Shown here in pieces: positions 32,484 through 41,764 of a stretch of 64,000 nucleotides of DNA (position 1 is its first letter; each line of letters begins with the position of its first letter). Source of the stretch: Desulfosporosinus acididurans (lineage in GTDB: Bacteria; Bacillota; Desulfitobacteriia; Desulfitobacteriales; Desulfitobacteriaceae); assembly GCF_001029285.1 (NCBI RefSeq), contig NZ_LDZY01000001.1:124001-188000 (forward strand). Reading direction: 5' to 3'. Position numbers and translations under genes: made by a program. The notes under the pieces are model-generated. The model saw nothing but the letters and a program-made list of their open reading frames with translations. It was not told the DNA's origin and did not search any database.

Positions 32484-33812
32484 TTAATTAGCCACGCCAT
32501 GCTGAAGGCGTTTTTTGAATTCTGCTGTCATTGCAGGCACGATCTGAAATAAATCTCCGACAATTCCGTAGTTTGCAACTTTTAATATGGGAGCTTCGGG
32601 ATCATTATTGATGGCAATAATAAAATCTGATGTTTCCATTCCTACCAAATGCTGAATTGCACCAGAAATTCCAATGGCTATATATACTTTAGGGCGAACA
32701 GTAACGCCGGATTGCCCTACTTGTTGATCATGGCTGAGCCAACCCGCTTCCACAGCCCCGCGAGTTCCTGCCAAGGTAGCACCTAAAACCTCAGCCAATT
32801 CTTCTGCTAAAACTAAATTTCGCTTAGCAGCAATCCCCAAACCCACAGAAACAATAATTTCTGCCTTATCAAGAAAAGTGCTCTTGGCATCAGCTGGTAT
32901 AAATTCCAGGACTTTTGTACGAATGTCGCTTTCAGTTAAAGTGAATTCTTCACGAATCAATTCTCCTTCGCGGCCAACAGCTCGCTCAGGCATTTCCATC
33001 ACTCTCGGACGAACTGTAGCCATTTGCGGGCGTCTTGTGCGGCAAAGAATTGTCGCCATGATATTTCCTCCGAAAGCGGGCCGGGTTTGCTGCAGGAGTT
33101 TTGTCTCCGGATCGATTCCTAAGACAGTACAATCAGCAGTTAAACCGGTTTGCATCTTAGTAGCCACAGCCGGGAATACATCTCGTCCCATCGATGTCGC
33201 GCCCATCAAAATAATTTCTGGTTGGTATTTTCTTACGAGACTCGTAATTGCTTCGGCATAAGGTTCAGTTCTATAGTCTTTAAGAACTTCATGATCTATA
33301 ACATAGAGTTTTTCAGCGCCATAGGCAAACGCTTCGGGGATAACATTGTCAACTTGATAACCGGTAATTACACCGCAAAGTTCAGACCCGAGGGAATCTG
33401 CGAGTTTTCGGCCCTCACCCAACAACTCCCAGGATACCGGAGCAACTCTCCCATTGTTATATTCAATGATAACCCAAACCCCGCTCCAGACCTCTCCCCC
33501 AGCAATTGGCGTCACTTGAGAACGAATAGTTTTCTTCTCATTTCCCTGAGCATAATCGCTGACCGATTCAGGCAAAGGCTCCTTTAGATTAAATTTCGAA
33601 CCGATCTCAGAAGACAGTTCGCCTTTTGAGTCCTGGGGAATAGTAAGGGATAAAGCATTCGTAGGGCAAACTTTAACACAACTCCCCAAGTCCTTGCATT
33701 TATTAGGGTCCGGAGTAGCTAAACCATCAACTAAATCAATAGCTTCAAGGGAACATTCCATAACGCAGGCTCCGCAGCCGATACACTTTGTCTTATCAAC
33801 AGCAACTGTCAT
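32484..33812 (-). CDS. fixB: FixB (ETF alpha) with N-terminal ferredoxin domain
   Basis: ETF alpha subunit of 442 residues. The first 60 residues are a ferredoxin-like domain. Its first motif, CIGCGACVMEC, is complete. The second reads CKDLGSCVKVCP and lacks one of the four expected cysteines, so only one cluster may be complete there. The C-terminal ETF domain carries the FAD signature, KVYIAIGISGAIQHLVGMETSDFIIAINNDPEAPI. Its ATG overlaps the fixA stop by one base. FixAB pairs often bifurcate electrons from NADH to ferredoxin and quinone; the sequence supports but does not prove this. Confidence 0.94.
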   Translation of the reverse strand: MTVAVDKTKCIGCGACVMECSLEAIDLVDGLATPDPNKCKDLGSCVKVCPTNALSLTIPQDSKGELSSEIGSKFNLKEPLPESVSDYAQGNEKKTIRSQVTPIAGGEVWSGVWVIIEYNNGRVAPVSWELLGEGRKLADSLGSELCGVITGYQVDNVIPEAFAYGAEKLYVIDHEVLKDYRTEPYAEAITSLVRKYQPEIILMGATSMGRDVFPAVATKMQTGLTADCTVLGIDPETKLLQQTRPAFGGNIMATILCRTRRPQMATVRPRVMEMPERAVGREGELIREEFTLTESDIRTKVLEFIPADAKSTFLDKAEIIVSVGLGIAAKRNLVLAEELAEVLGATLAGTRGAVEAGWLSHDQQVGQSGVTVRPKVYIAIGISGAIQHLVGMETSDFIIAINNDPEAPILKVANYGIVGDLFQIVPAMTAEFKKRLQHGVAN

Positions 33813-34645
33813 TATCGTTTTCCTCCCTTCATAAGGGGATTAACCATGATGACATTTTGTTGGAAAAGTTTTTGAACAACCGAAGCAGCAGTACCCGCCG
33901 GATCGTTTAGCCCGTCAATGATCTCTCCGCCAGAACGTCCAGGGGGGGCAAAAATTCGTGAAACACTCGTAGGAGATCCCTTAAGACCCATTTGAGTCAG
34001 ATCAAACGACAAAGCGTTTACGGTCCATATTTCGGGCTCATAGGCAGCGGCTTTCATCATGTGGGGTAATGTCGCATAGCGTATATCATTCAGTTCTTTT
34101 TCGACAGTAATTAAAGCAGGCAGCTGAGCTTGAACAATTTGTCGGCCACTTTCCGTTTTCCGTTCAACAGTTACGCTCGTGTCTGTCAGTTCCCTAATTC
34201 TGATGGCATAGGTCAACTGGGGAAAACCGAGGCGTTGGGCGATTCCGGGTCCGGTTTGAGCAGTATCGCCGTCAATTGCTTCTTTACCGGCAAACACCAG
34301 ATCGACGGGTTCCGTCTCATGAATCTTTTTCAGAGCCGTTGATATGATATAAGCTGTTGCTAAGGAGTCTGAACCACCAAAAGCACGATCACTTAGAAGA
34401 ATTGCTCGATCAGCACCAAAAGACATTGCTTTTTTCAAAGCTTCTTTCGCCTGAGGGGGACCCATACTGACGATAGTAACTTTCCCGCCAACTTTATCCT
34501 TTAAACGAATAGCTTCTTCTAGGCCATGGGCATCGTAGGGATTGATAATTGACGGTACTCCTTCACGCATGAGGGTATTAGTATGGGGATCTATTCGGAC
34601 TTCTGAGGTATCTGGTACTTGTTTAAGGCAGACGACAAAGTGCAC
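33812..34645 (-). CDS. fixA: FixA (ETF beta)
   Basis: ETF beta subunit of 277 residues. The start MHFVVCLKQVPDTSEVRID and AIRLKDKVGGKVTIVSMGPPQAKEALKKAMSFGADRAILLSD are beta-subunit signatures; DGDTAQTGPGIAQRLGFPQ is the FAD/NAD-binding loop seen in bifurcating-type ETFs. I choose GTG 34645, which has AGGGTGGAA at the right distance; an upstream GTG lies too close to it. First gene of fixABCX; an AGAGTT/AACTCT palindrome lies just upstream. Confidence 0.94.
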   Translation of the reverse strand: MHFVVCLKQVPDTSEVRIDPHTNTLMREGVPSIINPYDAHGLEEAIRLKDKVGGKVTIVSMGPPQAKEALKKAMSFGADRAILLSDRAFGGSDSLATAYIISTALKKIHETEPVDLVFAGKEAIDGDTAQTGPGIAQRLGFPQLTYAIRIRELTDTSVTVERKTESGRQIVQAQLPALITVEKELNDIRYATLPHMMKAAAYEPEIWTVNALSFDLTQMGLKGSPTSVSRIFAPPGRSGGEIIDGLNDPAGTAASVVQKLFQQNVIMVNPLMKGGKR

Positions 34646-34793
34646 AGCGCATTCCACCCTTATTTTTAATAATTTTTAATTGATTAGAGTTATAAACTCT
34701 CGTCCAATTACAGCATATTACAACCCCCAAAAATTATCAAGTTTTGACACGTTCTTAATTAGCTATTAGAATCATAAATAATTAATATTAACT

Positions 34794-35705
34794 TTAATGT
34801 TCCGCGAGATATTTCTCAACTTCAACGGCAGCAAGAGCTCCGTCCCCGACGGCTGTTGCTACTTGACGTAATGGTGTATCGCGAATATCACCTACTGCAT
34901 ACACACCTTCAATATTTGTCTGCAGATATTGATTAGTATATATATACCCTCGTTCATTAGTTTTTATCTCACCGTTCAAAAATTGGTCATTGGGATCGGT
35001 TCCAACATAAATAAATACTCCATCAGCCTGGATTTCCTTCGTTGTTGAATCAAGGACATTACGTAGGCGTACTCCTGCGACCTGCTCCGAGCCAAGAATC
35101 TCCTCAACAACATAATTTAATTCAAAGCGCATTTTGGGGTTGCCTTTTGCCCGGCCAATGATGATTTGCGAAGCCCGAAAACCCTCACGCCGATGAATAA
35201 GAATAACTTCTTCCGCGAATTTTGTCAGGTAAACGCCTTCTTCAAGGGCTGCATCTCCTCCGCCTACAACGACAACTTTTTTACCTCGAAAAAAAGCACC
35301 GTCACATGTTGCACAATAAGACACACCTCTGCCTCTGAATAGGTCTTCCCCCGGAACATTCAACAATCTTGGTTTTGAACCTGCGGCGATAATTACCGAC
35401 TTTGTTTCAAGAACAGAACTATCTGTATGGATTTTTTTCACCGTTTCTTTGAGGTCAAGAGTTTTGACTTCTTCATAAATAAACTCAACGCCGAAGGACA
35501 AGGCTTGCTGATGGAATGAATTCATCAACTCATAACCATTAACCCCCTCCGGAAATCCCGGATAGTTTTCAATTTTCTCTGTTGAAGCCGCTTGTCCGCC
35601 AGGCATTGCTAATTCAACGATGGCAGTCTTAAGACCTCCTCGGGAAGCATAAATTCCTGCGGTCAGTCCCGCAGGGCCGGCTCCAACGATTATTACGTCA
35701 TACAT
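34794..35705 (-). CDS. trxB: Thioredoxin reductase (NADPH, low-Mr type)
   Basis: 303-residue pyridine nucleotide-disulfide reductase. It has DVIIVGAGPAGLTAGIYASRGG for FAD, the redox CATCD in GRGVSYCATCDGAFFRGK, KVVVVGGGDAALEEGVYL for the nicotinamide nucleotide, and VYAVGDIRDTPLRQVATAVGDGALAA. ATG 35705 follows AGAGGAGT; a longer frame has no support. A CsoR/CstR-like operator lies about 32 bp upstream of the start, suggesting control by copper or sulfane sulfur. Confidence 0.95.
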   Translation of the reverse strand: MYDVIIVGAGPAGLTAGIYASRGGLKTAIVELAMPGGQAASTEKIENYPGFPEGVNGYELMNSFHQQALSFGVEFIYEEVKTLDLKETVKKIHTDSSVLETKSVIIAAGSKPRLLNVPGEDLFRGRGVSYCATCDGAFFRGKKVVVVGGGDAALEEGVYLTKFAEEVILIHRREGFRASQIIIGRAKGNPKMRFELNYVVEEILGSEQVAGVRLRNVLDSTTKEIQADGVFIYVGTDPNDQFLNGEIKTNERGYIYTNQYLQTNIEGVYAVGDIRDTPLRQVATAVGDGALAAVEVEKYLAEH

Positions 35706-35736
35706 TATTGAACAACTCCTCTTAATGCTCTCTAAT

Positions 35737-35753
35737 ATACCCCTTACGGGTAT
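35737..35753. promoter_or_regulatory. CsoR/CstR-like operator at trxB
   Basis: ATACCC-CTTAC-GGGTAT: six-base arms with a five-base centre. The layout resembles CsoR-family operators of Firmicutes (ATACCC-N5-GGGTAT). On the minus strand it lies just after a TATAAT (35757-35752 overlaps it), so binding would block transcription. Confidence 0.5.
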
Positions 35754-35916
35754 TATATGTTTAGTATACCATAACAAGACTAAATTTAGAAAGACTCTAA
35801 TCGCAATTTATAAAAATTTTGGAAGGGATTTTTATTTCTTGGGAAGAATATATGAAATACTGGCTATAGATTTAAAACAATGATAGGTTTTAGCCATAGT
35901 ATTAAAGGAGGAATCT

Positions 35917-38670
35917 TTGTTGCGACGTTTCATCAAAATCCTTGTGGGGATTATCTTTATTGCAGTTTTACTAAAGGCTTCAAGCGGCTTATATGAAGAT
36001 TGGTTATGGTTTAAGGATCTCGGTTATTCACAGCTTTTTTGGACACCTCTCTTAAGCAAGATTATTTTCCAAGCTGTTAACGGAACGATTCTCTTCCTTT
36101 TTATAGCTGGGACATTATTCTCCATACGCCATGCCATCATGACATTTGTAAATGAACGTCTGCGTTTGCGTTTGCGTTTGGTACAAGATATGAATCGGCC
36201 GGTATTAAGCTTATCCCAACGCAGAGTAACAATTTGGCTTCTTATTATTTCAGCCGTTATAAGTTTCGGAGTAAGTTTTATTGCTGGGTTTACCGGATGG
36301 TTAGATGTTTTATCCTTTATCCATGCCACACCTTTTGGACAAACCGATCCTATATTTGGTAAGGATTTAGCATTTTATTTTTTTCAATTACCCTTTTTAA
36401 GAACCTTGTTCAATGCCTTCTTTGCTCCCCTATTTCTTCTGACCTTATTTACCACGCTATTCTATATTGTAACAAGAGTTCTCAAACTCCATTCCCTCAA
36501 ATTTTGGCGTAAGGGAACAGTAGAAATTACGCCTGGAGCACGCAGACATCTTGCTTTATTAATATGTATTCTTTTCGCCTTAAAAGGCTTCGGTTATTAT
36601 CTTGACATTTTTCAGCTGCTTTATTCTATCCACGGCCATGTTGTTGGTGCAGGCTATACAGATTTAACGGCTACTCTGCCTGCTCTTAAGATCCTAATTG
36701 TGATCAGCATAATAGGCTTTATTTTAGCCATTTTTGCCCAAAGAATCAAAGACACTCGCTTATTAACATTCCCGGTCGCAGGGGTCATTGCTGTTGGAAT
36801 TCTAATTTACGGCATATTTCCGAATCTATTGCAGTCCTTTGTGGTAATTCCCAATGAGTTGACTAAAGAACAGCCTTACATCCAAAATGAAATTGCCATG
36901 ACTCGATTTGGTTATGGATTAAATCATATTTCTGAGGTTAATTATCCTGGAAATACGCCTATTACTTTGAGCAGTTTAAAGGCCGATCAAGGCACTTTGA
37001 ACAATATTAGACTAAATGATACCCGCCCCTTGCTGCAAACATTTACCCAAAAGCAAGGTATTCGCCTCTACTATAAATTTAACGATATTGATGTCGATCG
37101 CTACAACGTTAATGGTGAGTATCGCCAAGTTATGTTAGGCCCCAGGGAAATATCCACACCGGACTTAGATCCCAAGGCTCAAACCTTCGTTAACTTGCGC
37201 TTCAAATATACTCACGGTTACGGTGTTGCCGCTTCTTTTGCGAATGCCGTTGGGCCTGAGGGATTGCCGTCCTTTGCGGTTAGCGATATCCCCCCTGTTA
37301 CTGATTTCCCTGAACTAAAAATAAAAGAACCTCGCATCTATTACGGTGAACTCACTAATGATTGGGTTGTTGCCGATACTTCAATTAAAGAGTTTGATTA
37401 TCCTCAAGGAGATACAAACTCCGATACCTCTTATACCGGAAAAACAGGAATTCCCTTTACCCCAATTAATAAGTTTATGCTTTCTCTCAGCCATGGAACA
37501 TTACGATTCTATCTAGCCAATGAGGTAACATCAAACAGCAAAATGCTGATTTACCGCAATATTAAAGAACGGGTTCAAAAATTAGCTCCCTTTTTAACTT
37601 ATGATTCTGATCCCTATATGGTAATCGATAATGGCCGACTTAAGTGGATTATTGATGCTTATACCACCTCGGATGCCTTACCGTATTCAAATAAATACTC
37701 CGATCAAGGATTTAACTACATCCGTAACTCTGTAAAAGTCGTCATCGATGCCAACGATGGAACCGTAGATTTTTACGCTATTGATCCTCAAGATCCTATT
37801 CTAAAAACATACATGAGCATTTTCCCTGGAGTATTTAAAGATTTTGCCAGTTTTCCGGCATCGTTAAAAAGCCATCTGCGTTATCCTGAAACCTTATTCA
37901 CAATTCAAAGCAATATGCTTAAAACATTTCATATGACCGATCCCTCTGTCTTCTATAATAAAGAAGATGCTTGGGATATTGCTAAAGAACTTTACCAAGG
38001 AAAGCCTCAAAATGTTGCTCCTTATTATACGATTATGACAATTCCAGGAGAAACGAAACCTGAGTTTGTACTTATGCTGCCCTTTACCCCGGCTTCCAGC
38101 GAATCCAATTCGCGTTATAACATGGTTTCTTGGATGGCTGCACGAATGGATGGCTCACATTATGGCCAGCTCTTGCTCTTTGATCTCCCCAAAAGTATCG
38201 AAATTGACGGACCTATGCAGATTGAATCACGCATCGATCAAGATCCTGATATATCAAAACAGTTGTCCCTTTGGGATCAAAAAGGATCCAGCGTCATCCG
38301 TGGAAACCTCTTAGCTCTTCCTATCGGCGGTAACTTCCTCTATGTTGAACCGATTTATCTCCAATCAGATAAAGGCGGAAGCATCCCTGAAATGAAACGA
38401 GTTGTGCTCGCTTACGGAGATCAGTTAGTAATGACTGATAATGTCGGTTCGGCGTTAACTCAAATCTTCGGAGATGGAGCACCTCAGCCAACCACTCCTG
38501 GGCAACAGACTACTCCTCCGCCGACTACACCGTCAGGGACAGAAACTCCAAACAGTCAATCTCAATCCATTTCCTCAATACTTGATCAAATGAACCAGAT
38601 CCGTGACTTACTTGACAACTTAGAAACTCAACTTAAAGACTTACAAAGTTCATCAAGCCCTAAGCAGTGA
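35917..38670 (+). CDS. UPF0182 family membrane protein
   Basis: 917 residues. The N-terminal 310 carry about seven transmembrane helices (for example IKILVGIIFIAVLLKASSGLY and LLIISAVISFGVSFIAGFTGWL). A large extracellular region of about 500 residues follows, with NEIAMTRFGYGL, RPLLQTFTQKQGIRLYYKFNDIDVDRY and the FFxVVDTSIKEFDYP-like block typical of the family. The C-terminus has a Thr/Pro linker and a coiled coil (DQMNQIRDLLDNLETQLKDL). The start may be TTG 35917 or TTG 35920, both behind AAAGGAGG. Function of UPF0182 proteins is unknown to me; members are widespread in actinobacteria and anaerobic Firmicutes. Confidence 0.92.
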   Translation: MLRRFIKILVGIIFIAVLLKASSGLYEDWLWFKDLGYSQLFWTPLLSKIIFQAVNGTILFLFIAGTLFSIRHAIMTFVNERLRLRLRLVQDMNRPVLSLSQRRVTIWLLIISAVISFGVSFIAGFTGWLDVLSFIHATPFGQTDPIFGKDLAFYFFQLPFLRTLFNAFFAPLFLLTLFTTLFYIVTRVLKLHSLKFWRKGTVEITPGARRHLALLICILFALKGFGYYLDIFQLLYSIHGHVVGAGYTDLTATLPALKILIVISIIGFILAIFAQRIKDTRLLTFPVAGVIAVGILIYGIFPNLLQSFVVIPNELTKEQPYIQNEIAMTRFGYGLNHISEVNYPGNTPITLSSLKADQGTLNNIRLNDTRPLLQTFTQKQGIRLYYKFNDIDVDRYNVNGEYRQVMLGPREISTPDLDPKAQTFVNLRFKYTHGYGVAASFANAVGPEGLPSFAVSDIPPVTDFPELKIKEPRIYYGELTNDWVVADTSIKEFDYPQGDTNSDTSYTGKTGIPFTPINKFMLSLSHGTLRFYLANEVTSNSKMLIYRNIKERVQKLAPFLTYDSDPYMVIDNGRLKWIIDAYTTSDALPYSNKYSDQGFNYIRNSVKVVIDANDGTVDFYAIDPQDPILKTYMSIFPGVFKDFASFPASLKSHLRYPETLFTIQSNMLKTFHMTDPSVFYNKEDAWDIAKELYQGKPQNVAPYYTIMTIPGETKPEFVLMLPFTPASSESNSRYNMVSWMAARMDGSHYGQLLLFDLPKSIEIDGPMQIESRIDQDPDISKQLSLWDQKGSSVIRGNLLALPIGGNFLYVEPIYLQSDKGGSIPEMKRVVLAYGDQLVMTDNVGSALTQIFGDGAPQPTTPGQQTTPPPTTPSGTETPNSQSQSISSILDQMNQIRDLLDNLETQLKDLQSSSSPKQ

Positions 38671-38752
38671 GCTGGGCGTCTTACGATCGATAAAACATAG
38701 ACCTAACATATAAAAACATCGTTTTAGAATTACTTAAAGAATTTAATAAAAA

Positions 38753-38772
38753 GGAGCGCTCACGGGCGCTCC
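38753..38772. terminator. Bidirectional terminator between convergent genes
   Basis: GGAGCGC / GCGCTCC, 7-bp GC-rich stem. TTTTAT follows on the plus strand and TTTTTATT on the minus strand, so it serves both the UPF0182 gene and the 443-aa gene. Confidence 0.75.
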
Positions 38773-38849
38773 TTTTATATGATTACTAAATTATGGACTT
38801 CCCAAAGAAAGTTTTCTTCGCCCATGAAAGTCGTTTCAGAGATATTTGC

Positions 38850-40181
38850 TCACTCTTTAGATTTTAGCGGCTGCAATTCGGCCTGGGTAGAATCTCCGTT
38901 CTTGGTAAGCTGGATTAATTCCGCCCCATCAACAGAAACGTAATTTTCGTCTCCTTGCAATTTAACTTGCGAGAGATTCCCTTTAGTAATAATATAGGCC
39001 GTTTGATTACTATATACAATAACCTGCCCGTCTGCTCCAATTAGTGTCCGTACAGAATCGTCATAAGGAATATTCCCTTCCCAAAGAGTATCAAGCGAAG
39101 GATTGCTCGTAACTTGGTTAAGGTCATCGGTAGTTTTGATTTTGACAAGTCGATTATTTTTTATTTCACTGATATAAACACTGCCATCTCTTATACCTAA
39201 AATTTGATCAGAATTATTATTGGAAATCACAACACGTTTTGAACCATTTAAGGCAATGACTTCATGTTTGGAACCAACTTTACTATCAAGGTATAGAGTT
39301 CCATATCGATCTGAAGCCGCCATATTATCAATAGTTTCACCTGATTTACTCAGTGTTCTAACATTTTTCATAACATCAATTTCCAGAAGCAATTCAGACT
39401 GTTCACTTTTTACTGTCAGATACATCAAATTTGTGAAGGTTGAAACGACGCATTCTTCAATCTTTCCACCTGCAGGAAAATTATTAATCGTTTGATTGAA
39501 TCGATCGTCCGGTGCCGTCGAATCATCATCACTGTCCGGAAGATCAAGAGAATATAACTCCGTTAATTGGGGATTATTGTAATGTTTCACGACGTACGGC
39601 TTAGCGGGCTGCTCTTTTGTTGTTTCTTTTGTAGAGCTATTGGTATTAGTTTTATTATTACTTGTTTTGTCGCCTGACTTATCCGCAGTTTTGGAATTAG
39701 CTCTTTCATTGGGATCTTCAGTTTTAGGCTCTGTCGTCGATGGTGTCTGTACCTTTGATGACGAAGTCTTGGACTGAGTTTGAGTAGGATAAACAGTTTC
39801 TAGTGTATAGGGGTTCGGGTTTGCCTTAGCATAAAAATAGAGCAGCGTATTTCTATCCGGCAGCCACTGATAGCTTAAAACTCCAAATGATTTGCTGTTT
39901 CCGGAAGGGGGAGCCTTCTCGAACACAACCTTCTTCTTTTTAAGATTAAAAACTTTGAGAGTTCCATCTTCGGAATAAGCGATATAGTCCTTAGCGTAGG
40001 AAACCTGAACATCCTGGAGATTTGATCCAGGGATAGTAGCTTTAAGTTGAGTAGTAATAACTTTGGGACTTTGAACTGGAGCAATTACTTGCTGAACTTT
40101 ATGATTTAAATAAGAATATCCCCCATATTGCACTAATAAGGAAATCAATGTCCAAACGGCAACAGTACGTAGCTTCTTCAT
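38850..40181 (-). CDS. Secreted or anchored beta-propeller-like protein, 443 aa
   Basis: One N-terminal membrane helix (VAVWTLISLLVQYGGYSYL) then an extracellular region. Repeating units such as YAKDYIAYSEDGTLKVFNLKKKK, YQWLPDRNTLLYFYA and AASDRYGTLYLDSKVG suggest a WD40-like beta-propeller. A low-complexity Thr/Ser/Lys linker of 60 residues interrupts it near 130-190. ATG follows AAGGAG. It lies 30 bp after the phosphodiester glycosidase gene in the same operon, so both may act on envelope polysaccharides. No enzymatic motif; function unknown. Confidence 0.7.
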   Translation of the reverse strand: MKKLRTVAVWTLISLLVQYGGYSYLNHKVQQVIAPVQSPKVITTQLKATIPGSNLQDVQVSYAKDYIAYSEDGTLKVFNLKKKKVVFEKAPPSGNSKSFGVLSYQWLPDRNTLLYFYAKANPNPYTLETVYPTQTQSKTSSSKVQTPSTTEPKTEDPNERANSKTADKSGDKTSNNKTNTNSSTKETTKEQPAKPYVVKHYNNPQLTELYSLDLPDSDDDSTAPDDRFNQTINNFPAGGKIEECVVSTFTNLMYLTVKSEQSELLLEIDVMKNVRTLSKSGETIDNMAASDRYGTLYLDSKVGSKHEVIALNGSKRVVISNNNSDQILGIRDGSVYISEIKNNRLVKIKTTDDLNQVTSNPSLDTLWEGNIPYDDSVRTLIGADGQVIVYSNQTAYIITKGNLSQVKLQGDENYVSVDGAELIQLTKNGDSTQAELQPLKSKE

Positions 40182-40211
40182 GAAATTTCTCCTTTACACC
40201 AGGATTGCTTA

Positions 40212-41177
40212 TTAAGGGGTTACAACAAAAGCTGTCGGAATATACCGTTCGCCAAAAATATCCCACAACTTGTTTTGGACTTTCCCATCATAGACGAGTT
40301 CAGAAGAAGAACCGCCATCCAAGTTAACAGCATTAACAGCATGATAATCATTAAAAACATTCATGAGATCCCGCAACGTTGCTCCAATACTCCAAGTTGG
40401 CTGTCGACCGTCAATTACTACGAAAATTACAGTTCCATCGGCCGTTTGGCCTATCCCTGTCCTAGGCGCTATCCCCCATCCTCCATCGCCTTGAATCACG
40501 GACTTGCCGTTGACAATCAGGTTCGGTCCAAAGGAAACAGCTTCTTGAATATGTTTTTCTTCCAATTGACTCGCAGTCATATCTCCAATGACTAATTTAC
40601 CTTGATCATTGAAGCCTACAATATTTACTTTCTGATTACCGACATTATTATGGACTAATTTGCCATTTTGAACAGTCAGTCCATCAGGAAAAGCTCCATT
40701 ACCTTTACCATTGGGATCATAAAATCCTCCCGCATTAATTCCGGCAATTGCTCCCATATCATGAACCAAGTCACTGACTCGTTCTCCCGTTGTGCCAATT
40801 TGCTTTGTCACTGCCAGCTTAATTCGCTTGGGATCTTTAATCAACATAACTTTCCCTTTAAAACTCGGGCCTTGAATATCTTCTATGGTAATTCCTGAGT
40901 TTGCATCATTAACCACGCTGCTGCGTGAAATATCTTGACTTGTTAAAACCCCTTTGCCATAGCCACTGTCCATGATTTTATTTATTTCATCTTGTGACAA
41001 AAAGGCTTTAACAAACTGTGGATGACGTGAGGTATAAACAGAACCTACTGCTACAGTCTTAAGGGCCTGAAATGGTCCCCAGAACAAAACAAAGGGCGCA
41101 AGAATTACAGCAAGAATAAGATTATAGACTAAAAAGGCTAAAATCTTCTTGATTCTAATTGTTCGCTTTTTCTTCAT
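40212..41177 (-). CDS. Phosphodiester glycosidase family protein (NAGPA domain)
   Basis: 321 residues. One N-terminal membrane helix (ILAFLVYNLILAVILAPFVLFW), then a NAGPA/phosphodiester glycosidase domain outside the cell: INAGGFYDPNGKGNGAFPDGLTVQNGKLV, PRTGIGQTADGTVIFVVIDGR, and the metal-binding-type VNAVNLDGGSSSELVYDG. Such enzymes act on sugar phosphodiesters of capsule, teichoic acid or exopolysaccharide; the natural substrate is unknown. I start at ATG 41177 although its ribosome site (GAAGGGG) is rather far; an upstream start has none. Operon with the 443-aa gene. Confidence 0.82.
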   Translation of the reverse strand: MKKKRTIRIKKILAFLVYNLILAVILAPFVLFWGPFQALKTVAVGSVYTSRHPQFVKAFLSQDEINKIMDSGYGKGVLTSQDISRSSVVNDANSGITIEDIQGPSFKGKVMLIKDPKRIKLAVTKQIGTTGERVSDLVHDMGAIAGINAGGFYDPNGKGNGAFPDGLTVQNGKLVHNNVGNQKVNIVGFNDQGKLVIGDMTASQLEEKHIQEAVSFGPNLIVNGKSVIQGDGGWGIAPRTGIGQTADGTVIFVVIDGRQPTWSIGATLRDLMNVFNDYHAVNAVNLDGGSSSELVYDGKVQNKLWDIFGERYIPTAFVVTP

Positions 41178-41235
41178 AAGAATTGTTTTCCCCTTCTCCG
41201 TTGATCTAAAATTAAAAGATTTTCTAAAAAACAAA

Positions 41236-41253
41236 GCCGCATTTTTTTGCGGC
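41236..41253 (-). terminator. Terminator of the 91-aa gene
   Basis: GCCGCA / TGCGGC stem with a T/A loop; on the minus strand TTTGTTTTTTAG follows. Confidence 0.75.
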
Positions 41254-41281
41254 CTCGAAACCTTATTTGACCTTTATTACT

Positions 41282-41557
41282 TCATTTACCCCGCTTTTTC
41301 AATTCAGATATCAACTTCCATATAGAATAAAGAATTAATGCTAAATAAAAGTATGCACTGATCTGAATTGAAGACCATTGAGAAGTCCCTTGATAAACCT
41401 CTATGAACTGAATGAGTAACCCAGAAGACATACCAACAATGATAATCGTCCACAAATAGATTGTAACACCATATTTTTTGCGCTTTGAAAAATAGTACAA
41501 ATAAAGCACTACGCAAAGAACAAATATACTTCTTAAAACCATCAATAATATTGACAT
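41282..41557 (-). CDS. Small membrane protein, 91 aa
   Basis: Three predicted helices: residues 3-23 (ILLMVLRSIFVLCVVLYLYYF), 31-52 (TIYLWTIIIVGMSSGLLIQFI) and 66-84 (ISAYFYLALILYSIWKLIS), with a basic tail. ATG follows GAGGCTGAAG. Another frame (41304-41570) overlaps but lacks a ribosome site and gives an unlikely composition. I do not recognise the family. Confidence 0.65.
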   Translation of the reverse strand: MSILLMVLRSIFVLCVVLYLYYFSKRKKYGVTIYLWTIIIVGMSSGLLIQFIEVYQGTSQWSSIQISAYFYLALILYSIWKLISELKKRGK

Positions 41558-41764
41558 TCTTCAGCCTCATTCGTCATTAAATTATACCCATAACGCCGAC
41601 TTAAGTATAACAAATCATATTAATTCAATCAAGGATTGTCTCAAAGATATCTTAATCATTGTGATAACTCAAATCCTCAAACACTGTCTGACTTGCTCCA
41701 TTGCGTGGCACACACAAAAAAGGAGCCGAATTAAACGACTCTTAAAAGTTTATCCCTGTATTTC

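Noticed and set aside
33150-33587. A 145-codon plus-strand frame within fixB
   Set aside because: Antisense to conserved ETF alpha sequence; lacks a ribosome site and codon bias.
41304-41570. An 88-codon alternative frame over the small membrane protein
   Set aside because: No ribosome site; the 91-aa frame has GAGG at good distance and clean transmembrane helices.
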